DNA of 64,000 bases from NCBI GenBank assembly GCA_017557885.1, contig JAFYXV010000002.1:193056-257055 (forward strand). Direction: 5' to 3'. The stretch comes from a bacterium. GTDB lineage: Bacteria > Auribacterota > UBA3054. Under the pieces are notes generated by a model that saw only the letters and a list, made by a program, of their open reading frames with translations, did no database searches and was not told the DNA's origin. Both the position numbers and the translations under genes were made by a program. The first letter of the stretch is position 1. Each line of letters starts with the position of its first letter. Shown here piece by piece: positions 1-8,149 of the stretch.

Positions 1-848
1 TGCAGTTCCTTGAAGCCCTGCTCAATGGAACCAATGCGCAAAGCCGCTTTTTCGCTGACGTCGCCGAGGCTCTTCACGCCTTCGTCCGCAGCGTTCAGAC
101 GCTTCACAGTCTCTTCGTTAGTCTTGCCGAGCGTTTTGATGCCTTCGTCCGCGGAATCAAGGCGCTTCACGATTTCCTCGTTGAACTTGCCGATCGCCTT
201 GATGCTTTCGTCGGCGGCGTTCAAGCGTTTTGCGGTCTCCTCGTTAGTCTTGCCCAAGGTCCTTATGCCTTCATCGGCGGACGCAAGACGCTTGGCAGTG
301 GTCTCTTCAGCCTCAGCCAAAGCGCGGACTGCGTTTTCCAAACCTTGCAGACGCTCCTGCAGAGCGTTGACGCCGGCGGCGATATCGTTGACCTTGGCGC
401 CCCATTCCTCAAGTTTTTCCAGCCTCGAGTCTATGACTCTCAGCGCTTCCTCGTTTCTCACTTCCGCCTGGCGGAAATAATTGAAGCGCTCCACCGTTTC
501 CTCGAAGCGGTCCTGGAACATGTTGAGGAGCTTCACCACCGTGGCGTTGAACTCCACCTGGCGCGTGGCGTAAAGCCGCATGACGCGCATGAGAAGGCCC
601 TTTATGCGGCGGAACCTGGTGTTCTGCGGGACTGTTCTGGGGTCGTAGATCTTGGCGGCGTAGTCAAGCTGGAAATACATCTCGTTGCCGAGATGGAGAT
701 TGTCGAAATCGGCGGCCTTGGGCGTTTCCATAGCAGGCCGGCTCTCCTTAGCGTCAGGGTTTTCCAGATGGAATTTTACCCGGCGCAGAAGCTGCTCGGT
801 TTCCATCTCTTCCACCCGCATGTCAAAATCACCTTTGTAGTCAGGCAT
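1..848 (-). CDS. Coiled-coil protein of a polysaccharide locus, 3' end off the window
   Basis: The frame is open from an ATG at 848 to the window edge, giving 282 complete codons. The ATG shares its A with the TAA of the upstream glycosyltransferase (TAATG), so the two are probably translationally coupled. Residues 1-120 are a mixed region with an aromatic and basic stretch near residues 58-110. Its layout reminds me of the N-termini of SAM-methyltransferases and related proteins in O-antigen or rhamnan loci, but the catalytic part, if any, lies outside the window. From about residue 120 the chain is helical and charged. From residue 183 it becomes a 21-residue repeat (core AKRLNAADE) of four full copies and a partial fifth; 21 residues equal three heptads, so a long coiled coil is likely. 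It may set length or scaffold glycan synthesis, as coiled-coil regulators of O-antigen chain length do; this is inference. Reality of the frame is near certain, function open. Confidence 0.8.
   Translation of the reverse strand, partial: MPDYKGDFDMRVEEMETEQLLRRVKFHLENPDAKESRPAMETPKAADFDNLHLGNEMYFQLDYAAKIYDPRTVPQNTRFRRIKGLLMRVMRLYATRQVEFNATVVKLLNMFQDRFEETVERFNYFRQAEVRNEEALRVIDSRLEKLEEWGAKVNDIAAGVNALQERLQGLENAVRALAEAEETTAKRLASADEGIRTLGKTNEETAKRLNAADESIKAIGKFNEEIVKRLDSADEGIKTLGKTNEETVKRLNAADEGVKSLGDVSEKAALRIGSIEQGFKEL
3..302 (-). repeat. 63-bp in-frame tandem repeat encoding a 21-residue coiled-coil unit
   Basis: Residues 183-203, 204-224, 225-245 and 246-266 of the partial protein are four units of exactly 21 residues. 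Each contains KRL, a small-residue pair, DE and a Gly about four residues before the end. A fifth, more diverged unit starts at 267 and is cut by the window edge. At DNA level the period is 63 bases with substitutions but no indels. Confidence 0.85.
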
Positions 849-3800
849 TAAAACAACCTCCCTTTTTCAAGTATGGCGCGGTATTGCTCAAGAGCTTCCG
901 CCGTGGTCTTTTTCAGAGAGAATTTGGCGACCTGGGCGGGCGCGGCTTCCAATAAAGTTTTCCTTACGCTTTCGTCCTCGTCGAGCTTCACTACGGCCTG
1001 GGCGAGAGCGCTGATGTCTTTGGGATCGTCTATTAAAAGCGCAGCGTTTCCGGCTACTTCGGGCAAGGATGCGACGTTCGTTGTGACGGAGGGCGTGCCG
1101 CAGGCCATGGCCTCCAGAACCGGGAGACCGAAGCCCTCGTAAATGGAAGGATAGACCAAAAGACGCGCCGCGCTGTAAAGACTCGCCAGATCGTTTTCGT
1201 CAACGTAGCCTATCGGGACTATGCGGCCCTTGGAACTCTCTATCCTTTCTTTCAGTTTGTCGTTCAGCCAGCCCTGGGCGCCAGCCACGATGAGAGGAAG
1301 CGAGAGCTTTTCGCTAAGCCAGGCTTCCACGACAGTGGCAAGATTTTTTCTCGGCTCCATGCTGGCCAAGAAGAGTGCGAAGCGTTCCGGAAGCTGGTAT
1401 TTTCGCTTGACTTCCGCGATCTGGTCAATGCTTGCTCTCTTGAATTTCCGCTCGTCATAGGAGCAATAGTTCACGCCGCAGCGCTCCGCTGGCACTTTCA
1501 GTATCTTCATAAGGTCGCGCCTGGTGTGCTCGGAAATGCAGGTGAAGAAAGCCCCTTTCTTTATGGACTCTTCGATATTCTTTGTGCAGAACTCGATGGT
1601 CTCCTTCGTATGGAAATGGGGATGCGTCAGGAAGGAGAGGTCATAAATGGTGGAAAGAATAGGCCCCGTAAATTTCGGCGTGGTCCAGCCGGTGGAATGG
1701 ACAAGATCCGTTCCCGGGACCGTTGACTCAGGCGAGACAAATGCCGGCGTCACGCCGCGCCAGAGATTCAGATTTTTAGCGTCCGGACAAGTGAAATCAA
1801 AACGCGTCAAATATTCCGGATGAGTGAAAGTCGTGAAACCCGGCATGAGCGTGATCTCCATGTCATCGGCAGGAAATTCTCCCAGTCCTCTGGCGAGGTT
1901 AAGGATGTGGCGTCCGATGCCGGTTATCTGCTCGCCTATGCCGCGGCTGACGTCCAGGGCCACTCTCTTCTTGGCGGGATAAGGAACGTAAGCCGGGAAG
2001 GAGAGGTCTTTCTTCTGAATTTCCGAAAGACGCTTGGCGATCCTGGCGGCGGTGTGCGTGAAAGTCCAGTTGTCTCTTACATCTGCGGCCGCCCTTGCGC
2101 CCTTCATGCGCGCCTCTTCCTGGTTCTCAAATACATGGCGCATGAGGGCTGACAAATGGTCGCTGTCCGGATCCGCCCATTGAAATCCCTTATAGTAGGG
2201 ACATTTCGCCACGGCGGGAATTAGTTTCTTGACCTGCAGAGGATAGGCGTTGTAGCTGTTCATGAAGGTCGTTTGGGCGCTCCAGTTCGTGGCGATGACC
2301 GGCAGTCCGCAGGCCATGGCTTCAAGGATAGGCATGCCCCAGCCTTCGCCCCTGGTGGCAAGAACGAAACAGTCCGCTGAGCGGTAAAGGCTGCCGAGCT
2401 GATAATACGGCAGATATTTGTTGAAGATGAACTCGATGCGGCCGCCCTCGGGATCAAGGTTAAGATTCCTTATGATCTCCGGCACGTTGACGCTCGGGTC
2501 GGTGCAATTGGCTTTGCAGAGCAGAACCACAGGCTCTTTGGCCCTGAAGGTCCGGTTGAATGCCTTGATAAGCTCTTCCGGAGCCTTGCGCTCACCCCAT
2601 TCGAAGACTGTCAGGAATTTGAAGTCCCCGCTCAAGGGGAACTTTTTGATGAGCGGGTTGAAGTAATTGGTGTCAACACCCAAGGGCATTAAATGGATGG
2701 GAACTTTTACGCCGGAATTCCTGAAGGTTTCCACGTTGAAAAGACTGGGCACCCAGACTTCGTCCATCTTGTTGCAGTGCTCCACCCACGATTTGGGAAG
2801 TCCCGTAACTTCCAGCATCGTGAAGCCGATTCTGTAATTGCCGATGCCCTCCGTCTTCTTGGTCACGAAGGCGTCGCCCTGGCCGTACACCACGCAGGGA
2901 GAATTGGGATCGATGGCTCTGGCCTTCATAACGTTCACGTTGTAGTAGGGCGCCGCCTCCGGCTCCTCAATGGGGAAAACCGTGCCCTCTCCGTAGAGGT
3001 AGCGGTAAGAGACCGCCACGTTCTGAGCGTCAAGGTGCAGAAGCATTTCCTTGCTGCTCATGGCGTAGCCGTGGGGCCTGGAAACGGTGGAGAGCCAGTT
3101 GACACTCTGGGTATAGCGTCCCTCGCAGGTCTTGGCCCATTTCTTCTTGAAGATCCCCTGGGACTTCAGGAAAATATCGTTGTGGCTGACCTTGTTCTCC
3201 TTGGTGGAGACGTTCTCGTGGTGGACGATGGTGGCTCCTCCGCAGCAAACGGTCTTGTAACCGGCCGCCTTGGCTCTCAAACAATAATCGGTGTCCTCGA
3301 AGTAAGCGAAGAAGTCCTCGCAAAGCAGACCGACTTTGTCTATGACTTCCCTTTTTATGTAAGCGCAGGCGAAAACCACGCTCTCGACTTCGGAATTGAA
3401 GGGATACTGGTTCAGGTTCGCCTCGTTGCTGGCGACCTGTTGGCCCCAGTAGGGCCCGACCGGCATCCAGGCTCCCAAGTGCTGCAAAAGTCCGTTGGCC
3501 CTGACAAGCCTGCACCCCACCACGCCCACGTCCGGCGACTCATAAGCCGCCTCCTGCATCTTCGTGAGCCAGTCGCCCTTCTCTTCAAGGATCTCGGTGT
3601 CGTTGTTCAGAAGCAGGATGTCAGAATCCGGAGGCGTTAACTTTATAGCGACGTTGTTGCCCTTGGGAAAGCCCAAATTTGCGTTGTTGAAAACGCACTT
3701 TATATCCTTCTGACTCTTTAAATACTCGACCGTTCCGTCCGTGCTGCCGTTGTCCGCCACATAAATGGTGTAATTCGGATGGGTGGTGTAGCGCCTCAGG

Positions 3801-3868
3801 GTGTCCAAACAGCGTTTGGTGTAGGCCAATCCGTTCCACGTCAGAATTATAATCGCAACATTTCGCAT
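848..3868 (-). CDS. Three-domain glycosyltransferase (GT2-GT4-GT4)
   Basis: This 1006-residue protein joins three glycosyltransferases. Residues 1 to about 265 are a GT-A fold family 2 domain of the rhamnosyltransferase type, with the start VAIIILTWNG, the metal-binding region LLLNNDTEI and the acceptor-side motif YFEDTDYCL. About 300-620 is a GT-B family 4 domain with the E-x7-E motif EGWGMPILE near residue 507. About 637-1000 is a second GT4 domain, with EGFGLPVLEAMACG near 909. No signal peptide or membrane segment is seen, so it should act on the cytoplasmic face, adding several sugars to a lipid-linked or surface polysaccharide. An extended -10 promoter lies upstream at 3901-3909. Its stop overlaps the start of the coiled-coil gene. 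Donor and acceptor sugars cannot be read from the sequence. Confidence 0.9.
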   Translation of the reverse strand: MRNVAIIILTWNGLAYTKRCLDTLRRYTTHPNYTIYVADNGSTDGTVEYLKSQKDIKCVFNNANLGFPKGNNVAIKLTPPDSDILLLNNDTEILEEKGDWLTKMQEAAYESPDVGVVGCRLVRANGLLQHLGAWMPVGPYWGQQVASNEANLNQYPFNSEVESVVFACAYIKREVIDKVGLLCEDFFAYFEDTDYCLRAKAAGYKTVCCGGATIVHHENVSTKENKVSHNDIFLKSQGIFKKKWAKTCEGRYTQSVNWLSTVSRPHGYAMSSKEMLLHLDAQNVAVSYRYLYGEGTVFPIEEPEAAPYYNVNVMKARAIDPNSPCVVYGQGDAFVTKKTEGIGNYRIGFTMLEVTGLPKSWVEHCNKMDEVWVPSLFNVETFRNSGVKVPIHLMPLGVDTNYFNPLIKKFPLSGDFKFLTVFEWGERKAPEELIKAFNRTFRAKEPVVLLCKANCTDPSVNVPEIIRNLNLDPEGGRIEFIFNKYLPYYQLGSLYRSADCFVLATRGEGWGMPILEAMACGLPVIATNWSAQTTFMNSYNAYPLQVKKLIPAVAKCPYYKGFQWADPDSDHLSALMRHVFENQEEARMKGARAAADVRDNWTFTHTAARIAKRLSEIQKKDLSFPAYVPYPAKKRVALDVSRGIGEQITGIGRHILNLARGLGEFPADDMEITLMPGFTTFTHPEYLTRFDFTCPDAKNLNLWRGVTPAFVSPESTVPGTDLVHSTGWTTPKFTGPILSTIYDLSFLTHPHFHTKETIEFCTKNIEESIKKGAFFTCISEHTRRDLMKILKVPAERCGVNYCSYDERKFKRASIDQIAEVKRKYQLPERFALFLASMEPRKNLATVVEAWLSEKLSLPLIVAGAQGWLNDKLKERIESSKGRIVPIGYVDENDLASLYSAARLLVYPSIYEGFGLPVLEAMACGTPSVTTNVASLPEVAGNAALLIDDPKDISALAQAVVKLDEDESVRKTLLEAAPAQVAKFSLKKTTAEALEQYRAILEKGRLF

Positions 3869-3900
3869 TTTTAACTCACTATACTTATGATTATTTATTA

Positions 3901-3909
3901 ATTATAGCA
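3901..3909 (-). promoter_or_regulatory. Extended -10 promoter for the glycosyltransferase operon
   Basis: The minus strand reads TGCTATAAT, a perfect extended -10, with no good -35. Predicted start of transcription is about 26 bases before the ATG at 3868. The same nine-base element occurs before priA. Confidence 0.55.
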
Positions 3910-3927
3910 AAAATATTGACGAAACAG

Positions 3928-3965
3928 GAGAAAAAAGAAAAAAGAAAGCCCGGCTGCCGGGCTTT
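3928..3965 (-). terminator. Rho-independent terminator after xerC
   Basis: The arms AAAGCCCGGC and GCCGGGCTTT at 3945-3965 form a GC-rich hairpin. On the minus strand it is followed by a T-rich run (3928-3944), which suits a transcript leaving the recombinase gene that ends at 4017. Confidence 0.65.
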
Positions 3966-4016
3966 GTTTAAAAGGGTGCGCGCAAAGCGCTAAACATAAA
4001 AGACCAAGGTCCCCCG

Positions 4017-4841
4017 TCATCCGTGGGGATGGAACTTTTTGTGGGTCTTCTTAAGGTGGCTGTACTCCACGTGGGTGTACTTTTCCGTAGTCGTGACGGA
4101 GGAATGGCCCAGCATTTCCTGGACCACCCTCAGATCCGCGCCGTGCATGATGAGATGGGTGGCGAAACTGTGACGCAGCACGTGCGGTGAGATGTCCTTC
4201 TGAATGTCCGCCTCCAGAGCGTATTTCTTGATCCTCATCCAGAAGTTTATCCTGGTCATGGGCTTCCCCAGCCGGGAAAGGAAAACCTCCTTGCGCCGCG
4301 GCTCTTCGCAGCGCGTCGCCAAATAATCCCTGATCGCCTGGCAGGCGTAGCTGCCCACCGGCACGATCCTGGTCTTGTTGCCTTTGCCTGTGACCTGCAG
4401 GAAGCCTTCCTCCAGGTTTATATCCCCTTTTTTCAATTTGACCAGTTCGCTGACGCGCAGCCCGGTGGCGTACAAAAGCTCCAGCATGGCGCGGTCCCTG
4501 AGGCCGGAGGGCGTGTCTTTGTCCGGGGCGCCCAGAAGACGCGTGACCTCCTCCTCGGTCAGAACGTGAGGCAGGACCTTCGCCAGCTTAGGGGATTCCA
4601 CCAGCTTGGGAACGTCGTTTTTCAGGCAGCCTTCCTCCACGCCGAAGCGGTAGAACATGCGCAGACTGATGAGTTCCCTGGCCACCGTGGCCACGGCGGC
4701 GCGGTCTTCATAGCGCTCGCCAAGATAATCCGTGATGGTCTCCGGGCCGACCTCGTCCCAATTTTTCAATCCCTGCTTTTCGCAATAGGCGGCGAAGCCT
4801 ACCAAATCGCTTCGGTAGGCCTCGCAGCTATTGCGCGCCAA
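4017..4841 (-). CDS. xerC: Tyrosine recombinase, XerC/XerD type
   Basis: This is a site-specific tyrosine recombinase of the kind that resolves chromosome dimers at dif. All catalytic residues are present: Arg in ATGLRVSEL (about 126), Lys in GKGNKTRIV (about 152), HxxR in HVLRHSF, His in LGHSSVTT, and the nucleophile Tyr in EKYTHV (about 254). The first usable TTG is at 4841, but the catalytic residues sit 20-25 positions earlier than in E. coli XerD. The frame stays open upstream, encoding the expected core-binding sequence WFDEYLRVEKG. A start at the ATT at 4922, overlapping the stop of the upstream gene, would give about 301 residues, the usual family length. XerC versus XerD cannot be decided. 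It lies directly behind a secreted-protein gene and before a terminator. Chromosomal context argues against a phage integrase. Confidence 0.9.
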   Translation of the reverse strand: MARNSCEAYRSDLVGFAAYCEKQGLKNWDEVGPETITDYLGERYEDRAAVATVARELISLRMFYRFGVEEGCLKNDVPKLVESPKLAKVLPHVLTEEEVTRLLGAPDKDTPSGLRDRAMLELLYATGLRVSELVKLKKGDINLEEGFLQVTGKGNKTRIVPVGSYACQAIRDYLATRCEEPRRKEVFLSRLGKPMTRINFWMRIKKYALEADIQKDISPHVLRHSFATHLIMHGADLRVVQEMLGHSSVTTTEKYTHVEYSHLKKTHKKFHPHG

Positions 4842-4912
4842 GCCTTTCTCAACGCGCAGATACTCATCGAACCACTTGATCTGCGGTCCGAAATCGTTTT
4901 CGGGATATTTGC

Positions 4913-6178
4913 TTATTTCAATTTTCCTTTGGCGTTCTTGCCCTGCTTGACGTCCACGCTCATCGGGAAGCTTCCGGAAGCCACCCAGACTTTGCCCTTC
5001 TTGGCGGTGTCCGTAGCGGAGGTGCCGATCATGGCATAAGAGAAAGGCAGGAACATCTGGCGGGCCTTGCCGGTCTCGGAACTGGCGGTGAGGCCGGTGG
5101 AGCCAATGATGGTGGCTTTGCTGACGGCAAAAGTAACTTTCATGCGGCCGTCAGGCTTCATCTTGATGTCAAGTTTCTTGACGCCGCCCTTGGGATCGAC
5201 CACCTTATGGAGGCGCTGGTTCTTCTTAACTTTCACTTCCGTTCCGTCGCCGGGCAGGAAGAAGAGGTCGTGGCCCACGAAGAAAGCGATGTCGAAATCG
5301 GAAAGATTCGCCATCACGGAAGCATGGTCGGTCATATCGATGCTGAAGGAGATCTTCAGGGTGTCGGTCAGGGGCTTCTTGAATTTCTGGCTGAAACTGA
5401 CTTTCTGGTCGGTCAGCGTGCCGTAGCCCTTGAAATAGACCGGAGCATTGTCCGTATTGGTCAGCTGCTGGATCTCGGTGTTGTTGCCGCCGATCATCAG
5501 TTTCGACGTGAGTCTCACGGCTTCCCTGTCCACGTTCTGCTGGGGATAAGCGAGAGCCGCAGCCATATTCGGCGATTCGTTAGTCTGAACGGTGTTGGGC
5601 AGAACGGAAGTTTGCACCTGCACGGAGACTTTCTCCATGTCTCCTATCATGTAGCTGGAAGGAGGCAGGGACGAGCAGCGGCCGGTGAAGCCCACGTAGC
5701 GGTCCTTGGTTTCCTGCGTGCAGACAACGTAGTTGGCGGTGTTGTAAGGCTCCGCGTAGTCGTTCTCGATGGTGCCGTAAATGTCGGCGTCCACATAGTG
5801 GGCGACGTTCAAATTAGTGCTTTCGCGGGAAGTGATGATGTTGACCTGGTTGACCACATTGTTTTCTTCCGGAATATTCGCCACCGTGAAAATGAAGAGG
5901 TTCGAGAAGATCCCGGAGCCGTAGCCCACGAAGAGCTGGCTCTTGGGATAGACTTTTTCCGAACCCGGAACTCTCTGAGTTTCAACGGTGGTGCCGGAGG
6001 ATTTCAAACGCATGGAAGCGTCGCTGACATTGTTGTTCTGCATGTCAACTTTGTAAGACAAAGCCCCGACCTTTCCGTCGCCGTTGATCTCCACCTGGAT
6101 ATTGGTGTTTTCCAATATCGCGCCTAAGGCCATGCCGCAAAAGACGGTTATGGCGCCTATAAGGTAAACCTTACGCAT
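4913..6178 (-). CDS. Secreted protein of unknown function (421 aa)
   Basis: I do not recognise this protein. The ATG at 6178 is preferred over upstream in-frame codons because it follows a strong ribosome-binding site (AGGAGAGG) and opens a clean signal peptide (MRKVYLIGAITVFCGMALGA). The mature chain is rich in Asn, Thr, Ser and Val with alternating beta-like segments, suggesting a beta-sandwich exported or surface protein. Few cysteines are present and there is no lipobox or C-terminal membrane anchor; the tail is Lys-rich (GKNAKGKLK). A TTGCTC-18-TAAAAT promoter lies at 6228-6257, divergent from the 6397 gene. The stop overlaps the probable start of the recombinase gene, so the two are likely co-transcribed, though no functional link is obvious. 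Confidence 0.75.
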   Translation of the reverse strand: MRKVYLIGAITVFCGMALGAILENTNIQVEINGDGKVGALSYKVDMQNNNVSDASMRLKSSGTTVETQRVPGSEKVYPKSQLFVGYGSGIFSNLFIFTVANIPEENNVVNQVNIITSRESTNLNVAHYVDADIYGTIENDYAEPYNTANYVVCTQETKDRYVGFTGRCSSLPPSSYMIGDMEKVSVQVQTSVLPNTVQTNESPNMAAALAYPQQNVDREAVRLTSKLMIGGNNTEIQQLTNTDNAPVYFKGYGTLTDQKVSFSQKFKKPLTDTLKISFSIDMTDHASVMANLSDFDIAFFVGHDLFFLPGDGTEVKVKKNQRLHKVVDPKGGVKKLDIKMKPDGRMKVTFAVSKATIIGSTGLTASSETGKARQMFLPFSYAMIGTSATDTAKKGKVWVASGSFPMSVDVKQGKNAKGKLK

Positions 6179-6227
6179 AATTAATCCTCTCCTACAAGGG
6201 TTAAATGTTCGTTTAATTATTTTGTGT

Positions 6228-6257
6228 ATTTTACCATATATAGTGGAAAAAGAGCAA
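6228..6257 (-). promoter_or_regulatory. Probable promoter for the 6178 gene
   Basis: On the minus strand TTGCTC and TAAAAT are separated by 18 bases, leaving about a 45-base leader before the ribosome-binding site and the ATG at 6178. Confidence 0.4.
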
Positions 6258-6396
6258 GCCTTCCCCAAGTTCTTGTCCCTCCCGCCCCCTCGCGGACCCT
6301 CTTTGACTTGCAAAGGCCCTTTTGGTAAACTATCTATCCCTAACTTTTGTATAATATAACTGTAAGGATCATATAACCCAAGTGCGGAGACAAATA

Positions 6397-7122
6397 ATGA
6401 AAAAAATCTTTTTCTTCAGTCTTTTGGCGGTCGCCACGACCGCTGCCCTTTGCGTTTATGCCGACAGTATTACCCTCAATAACAAGAAGACCTACACCGG
6501 CGAGATCCTCGAGATGAACGAGGAAGGCGTCAAACTTAAAGACAAAGCCAAGGGCATGACCATTTTCATCAAGTGGGACAACATGTCTCTCGCCTCCATC
6601 AAGGAACACAACCCCGACCTTTACGAAGATAAAGTAAAGGAAAGGAAAGCCAAGATAGAACAGCAGAAGTTGGAAGCCGGCCTCGTGAAATATACCACGC
6701 CGGAAGGCAAAGAGATCTTTGTGACCCCGGAACGCAAGACGGAGCTGGAAAACCGCGCCAAAGGCCTCGACCTCTACCAGGGCGAGTGGCTGCCCACCAA
6801 CAAGGTCGCCGAATTGAAATACGACGCCGAGATGAAAAAGCAGGGCAAGGTGAAATTCGAAGGCAAGTGGTACAACCAGGAAGAAGTCAGGGACGTGGAG
6901 CAATTCAAGAAGAACAAAGGCCTGAGGGTCGGCATGACCGCCGACAACGTCAAATCCACCTGGGGCGAGCCCACCTCCGTAAGGAAATCCTCAGACTTCT
7001 CCTCCCGCAAGCGCGAGATGTGGGTCTATACCAACGAAGAGAAAGGCACGGAAGATCGCGTGGTCTTGGAGCAGGATTCCGTGGTCCAGATCATGGTCGG
7101 CCAGGAAATCGAAGACTTTTAA
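6397..7122 (+). CDS. Secreted protein with C-terminal BamE/SmpA-like motif
   Basis: This 241-residue exported protein starts at the ATG at 6397, after GGAGA; a GTG at 6382 is in frame but lies before that site. A signal peptide (about 1-22, ending near VYADS) is followed by a beta-rich segment of the type 'xITLNNKKTYTGEILE' seen in many PVC secreted proteins. Then comes a Lys/Glu-rich helical middle (about 65-160). The C-terminal part starts with LRVGMTADNVKSTWGEP, matching the G-M-T-x-x-x-V-x-x-x-x-G-x-P signature of the BamE/SmpA fold. The family similarity is inferred from the motif only, and the protein has no lipobox, unlike BamE. It heads a cluster with the PVC small protein and tpiA. 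A TATAAT at 6350-6355 may be its -10, but no convincing -35 is seen. Confidence 0.75.
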   Translation: MKKIFFFSLLAVATTAALCVYADSITLNNKKTYTGEILEMNEEGVKLKDKAKGMTIFIKWDNMSLASIKEHNPDLYEDKVKERKAKIEQQKLEAGLVKYTTPEGKEIFVTPERKTELENRAKGLDLYQGEWLPTNKVAELKYDAEMKKQGKVKFEGKWYNQEEVRDVEQFKKNKGLRVGMTADNVKSTWGEPTSVRKSSDFSSRKREMWVYTNEEKGTEDRVVLEQDSVVQIMVGQEIEDF

Positions 7123-7162
7123 ACCGGAAAATAATTATTAACAATAAAAAGGAGTAACAATT

Positions 7163-7315
7163 ATGTCCAGACACCCCAGTTTCGGGCGCGGCGGCATCAC
7201 CAAGAAACGCAACGTCCTCAAACGTCTTGAGCGCATCGACCTGCTCAGGAAACAGAATCGTTATAAAGAAGGCCAGACCGTTTACGGCCTGCCCAAAACC
7301 AAATTCGAACAGTAA
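7163..7315 (+). CDS. Small basic protein, PVC superphylum signature type
   Basis: A 50-residue, strongly basic protein beginning MSRHPSFGRGGITKKRNVLK, preceded by AAAAGGAG. Length, charge and the pattern RHxSxxxxGxxxxKRNVLKRxERI match the small basic protein described as a signature of the PVC superphylum (reported as conserved in Chlamydiae, Verrucomicrobia, Lentisphaerae and some Planctomycetes, with nucleic-acid or ribosome association proposed). It lies 40 bases after the BamE-like gene and 6 bases before tpiA, so it is probably co-transcribed with them. Identification rests on recall of the family, not on a search. Its presence is the best single taxonomic clue in the window. Confidence 0.85.
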   Translation: MSRHPSFGRGGITKKRNVLKRLERIDLLRKQNRYKEGQTVYGLPKTKFEQ

Positions 7316-7321
7316 GGAAAA

Positions 7322-8071
7322 ATGAGAACACCCGTTATTGCCGGCAACTGGAAAATGAACAAGACCGTTGCCGAAGCCGTTGCCCTTGCCAGCGAGATCA
7401 AAGAAAAAGTCGCCGGCGTTGAGAACGTCAAAATAATCGTCTGCCCCGTCTTCACCGCGGTCAAATCCGTGGCCGACGTCCTTAAAGGCTCCAACGTCAA
7501 AGTCGGCGCCCAGGATATGTATTGGGAAACTTCCGGCGCCTACACCGGCGAAGTGAGCGGCGAAATGCTGCTGGAAGCCGGCGCCGAATACGTCATCATC
7601 GGCCACTCTGAACGCCGCCAGTATTTCGGCGAAACGAACGAGACCGTCAACAAGAAACTCAAAAAAGCCCTCTCCATCGGCCTCAAGCCGATCGTCTGCA
7701 TCGGCGAAACTTTGGCTGACCGCGAAAGCGGCAATACCGAAGCCGTGGTCGAAAAGCAGGTTCGCGAAGGTTTCGTCGGCCTGACCACCGAAGAAATGAA
7801 GGGCACCATCATTGCTTATGAGCCCGTCTGGGCCATCGGCACCGGCAAGACCGCCACGGCCGAACAGGCCGAGGCCGTCCACGCCTTCGTCCGCAATCTC
7901 ATCTCCCAGCTCTGGGACAAGGAGACCGCGGAATCCGTCGTCATCCAGTACGGCGGCAGCATGAAGCCCGAGAACGTCGCTTCCCTTTTGGCCCAGCCGG
8001 ATATCGACGGCGGCCTCATCGGCGGCGCGGCCCTGAAGGCTGATTCCTTCGAGAAACTGGTCAAATTCTAA
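7322..8071 (+). CDS. tpiA: Triosephosphate isomerase
   Basis: Interconverts dihydroxyacetone phosphate and glyceraldehyde 3-phosphate in glycolysis, in the cytosol as a dimer. At 249 residues it has the normal family length. The substrate-binding Asn and Lys are in AGNWKMN (N9, K11), the electrophilic His is in IIGHSERR (about 95), and the catalytic Glu is in [14 protein letters not shown], which also includes the phosphate-gripping loop 6. The C-terminal phosphate-binding segments YGGS and GGLIGGAAL are intact. It follows the PVC small protein by six bases and is closed by a strong terminator. Confidence 0.98.
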   Translation: MRTPVIAGNWKMNKTVAEAVALASEIKEKVAGVENVKIIVCPVFTAVKSVADVLKGSNVKVGAQDMYWETSGAYTGEVSGEMLLEAGAEYVIIGHSERRQYFGETNETVNKKLKKALSIGLKPIVCIGETLADRESGNTEAVVEKQVREGFVGLTTEEMKGTIIAYEPVWAIGTGKTATAEQAEAVHAFVRNLISQLWDKETAESVVIQYGGSMKPENVASLLAQPDIDGGLIGGAALKADSFEKLVKF

Positions 8072-8083
8072 AAAGGCCAACCC

Positions 8084-8117
8084 AAAAAGCCATGCCGCCA
8101 AAGGCATGGCTTTTTTT
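8084..8117 (+). terminator. Rho-independent terminator after tpiA
   Basis: AAAAAGCCATGCC pairs with GGCATGGCTTTTT, followed by a T run; it separates the tpiA cluster from the secreted-paralogue cluster. Confidence 0.85.
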
Positions 8118-8149
8118 ATTCCCCCACCCAAAAACAGGAGGAGAAAATT

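Noticed and set aside
3-302. Possible CRISPR array from 63-base periodicity
   Set aside because: Units are contiguous, without spacers, and keep an open reading frame; it is a protein repeat.
10-851. Long plus-strand open frames at the left end
   Set aside because: They lie opposite the minus-strand coiled-coil gene, which has a clear start coupled to the upstream gene and a coherent 21-residue repeat; the plus frames have no family resemblance.
4017-4841. Phage or integron integrase
   Set aside because: No attachment-site repeats, phage genes or cassette are seen, and length and motifs fit the Xer housekeeping type.
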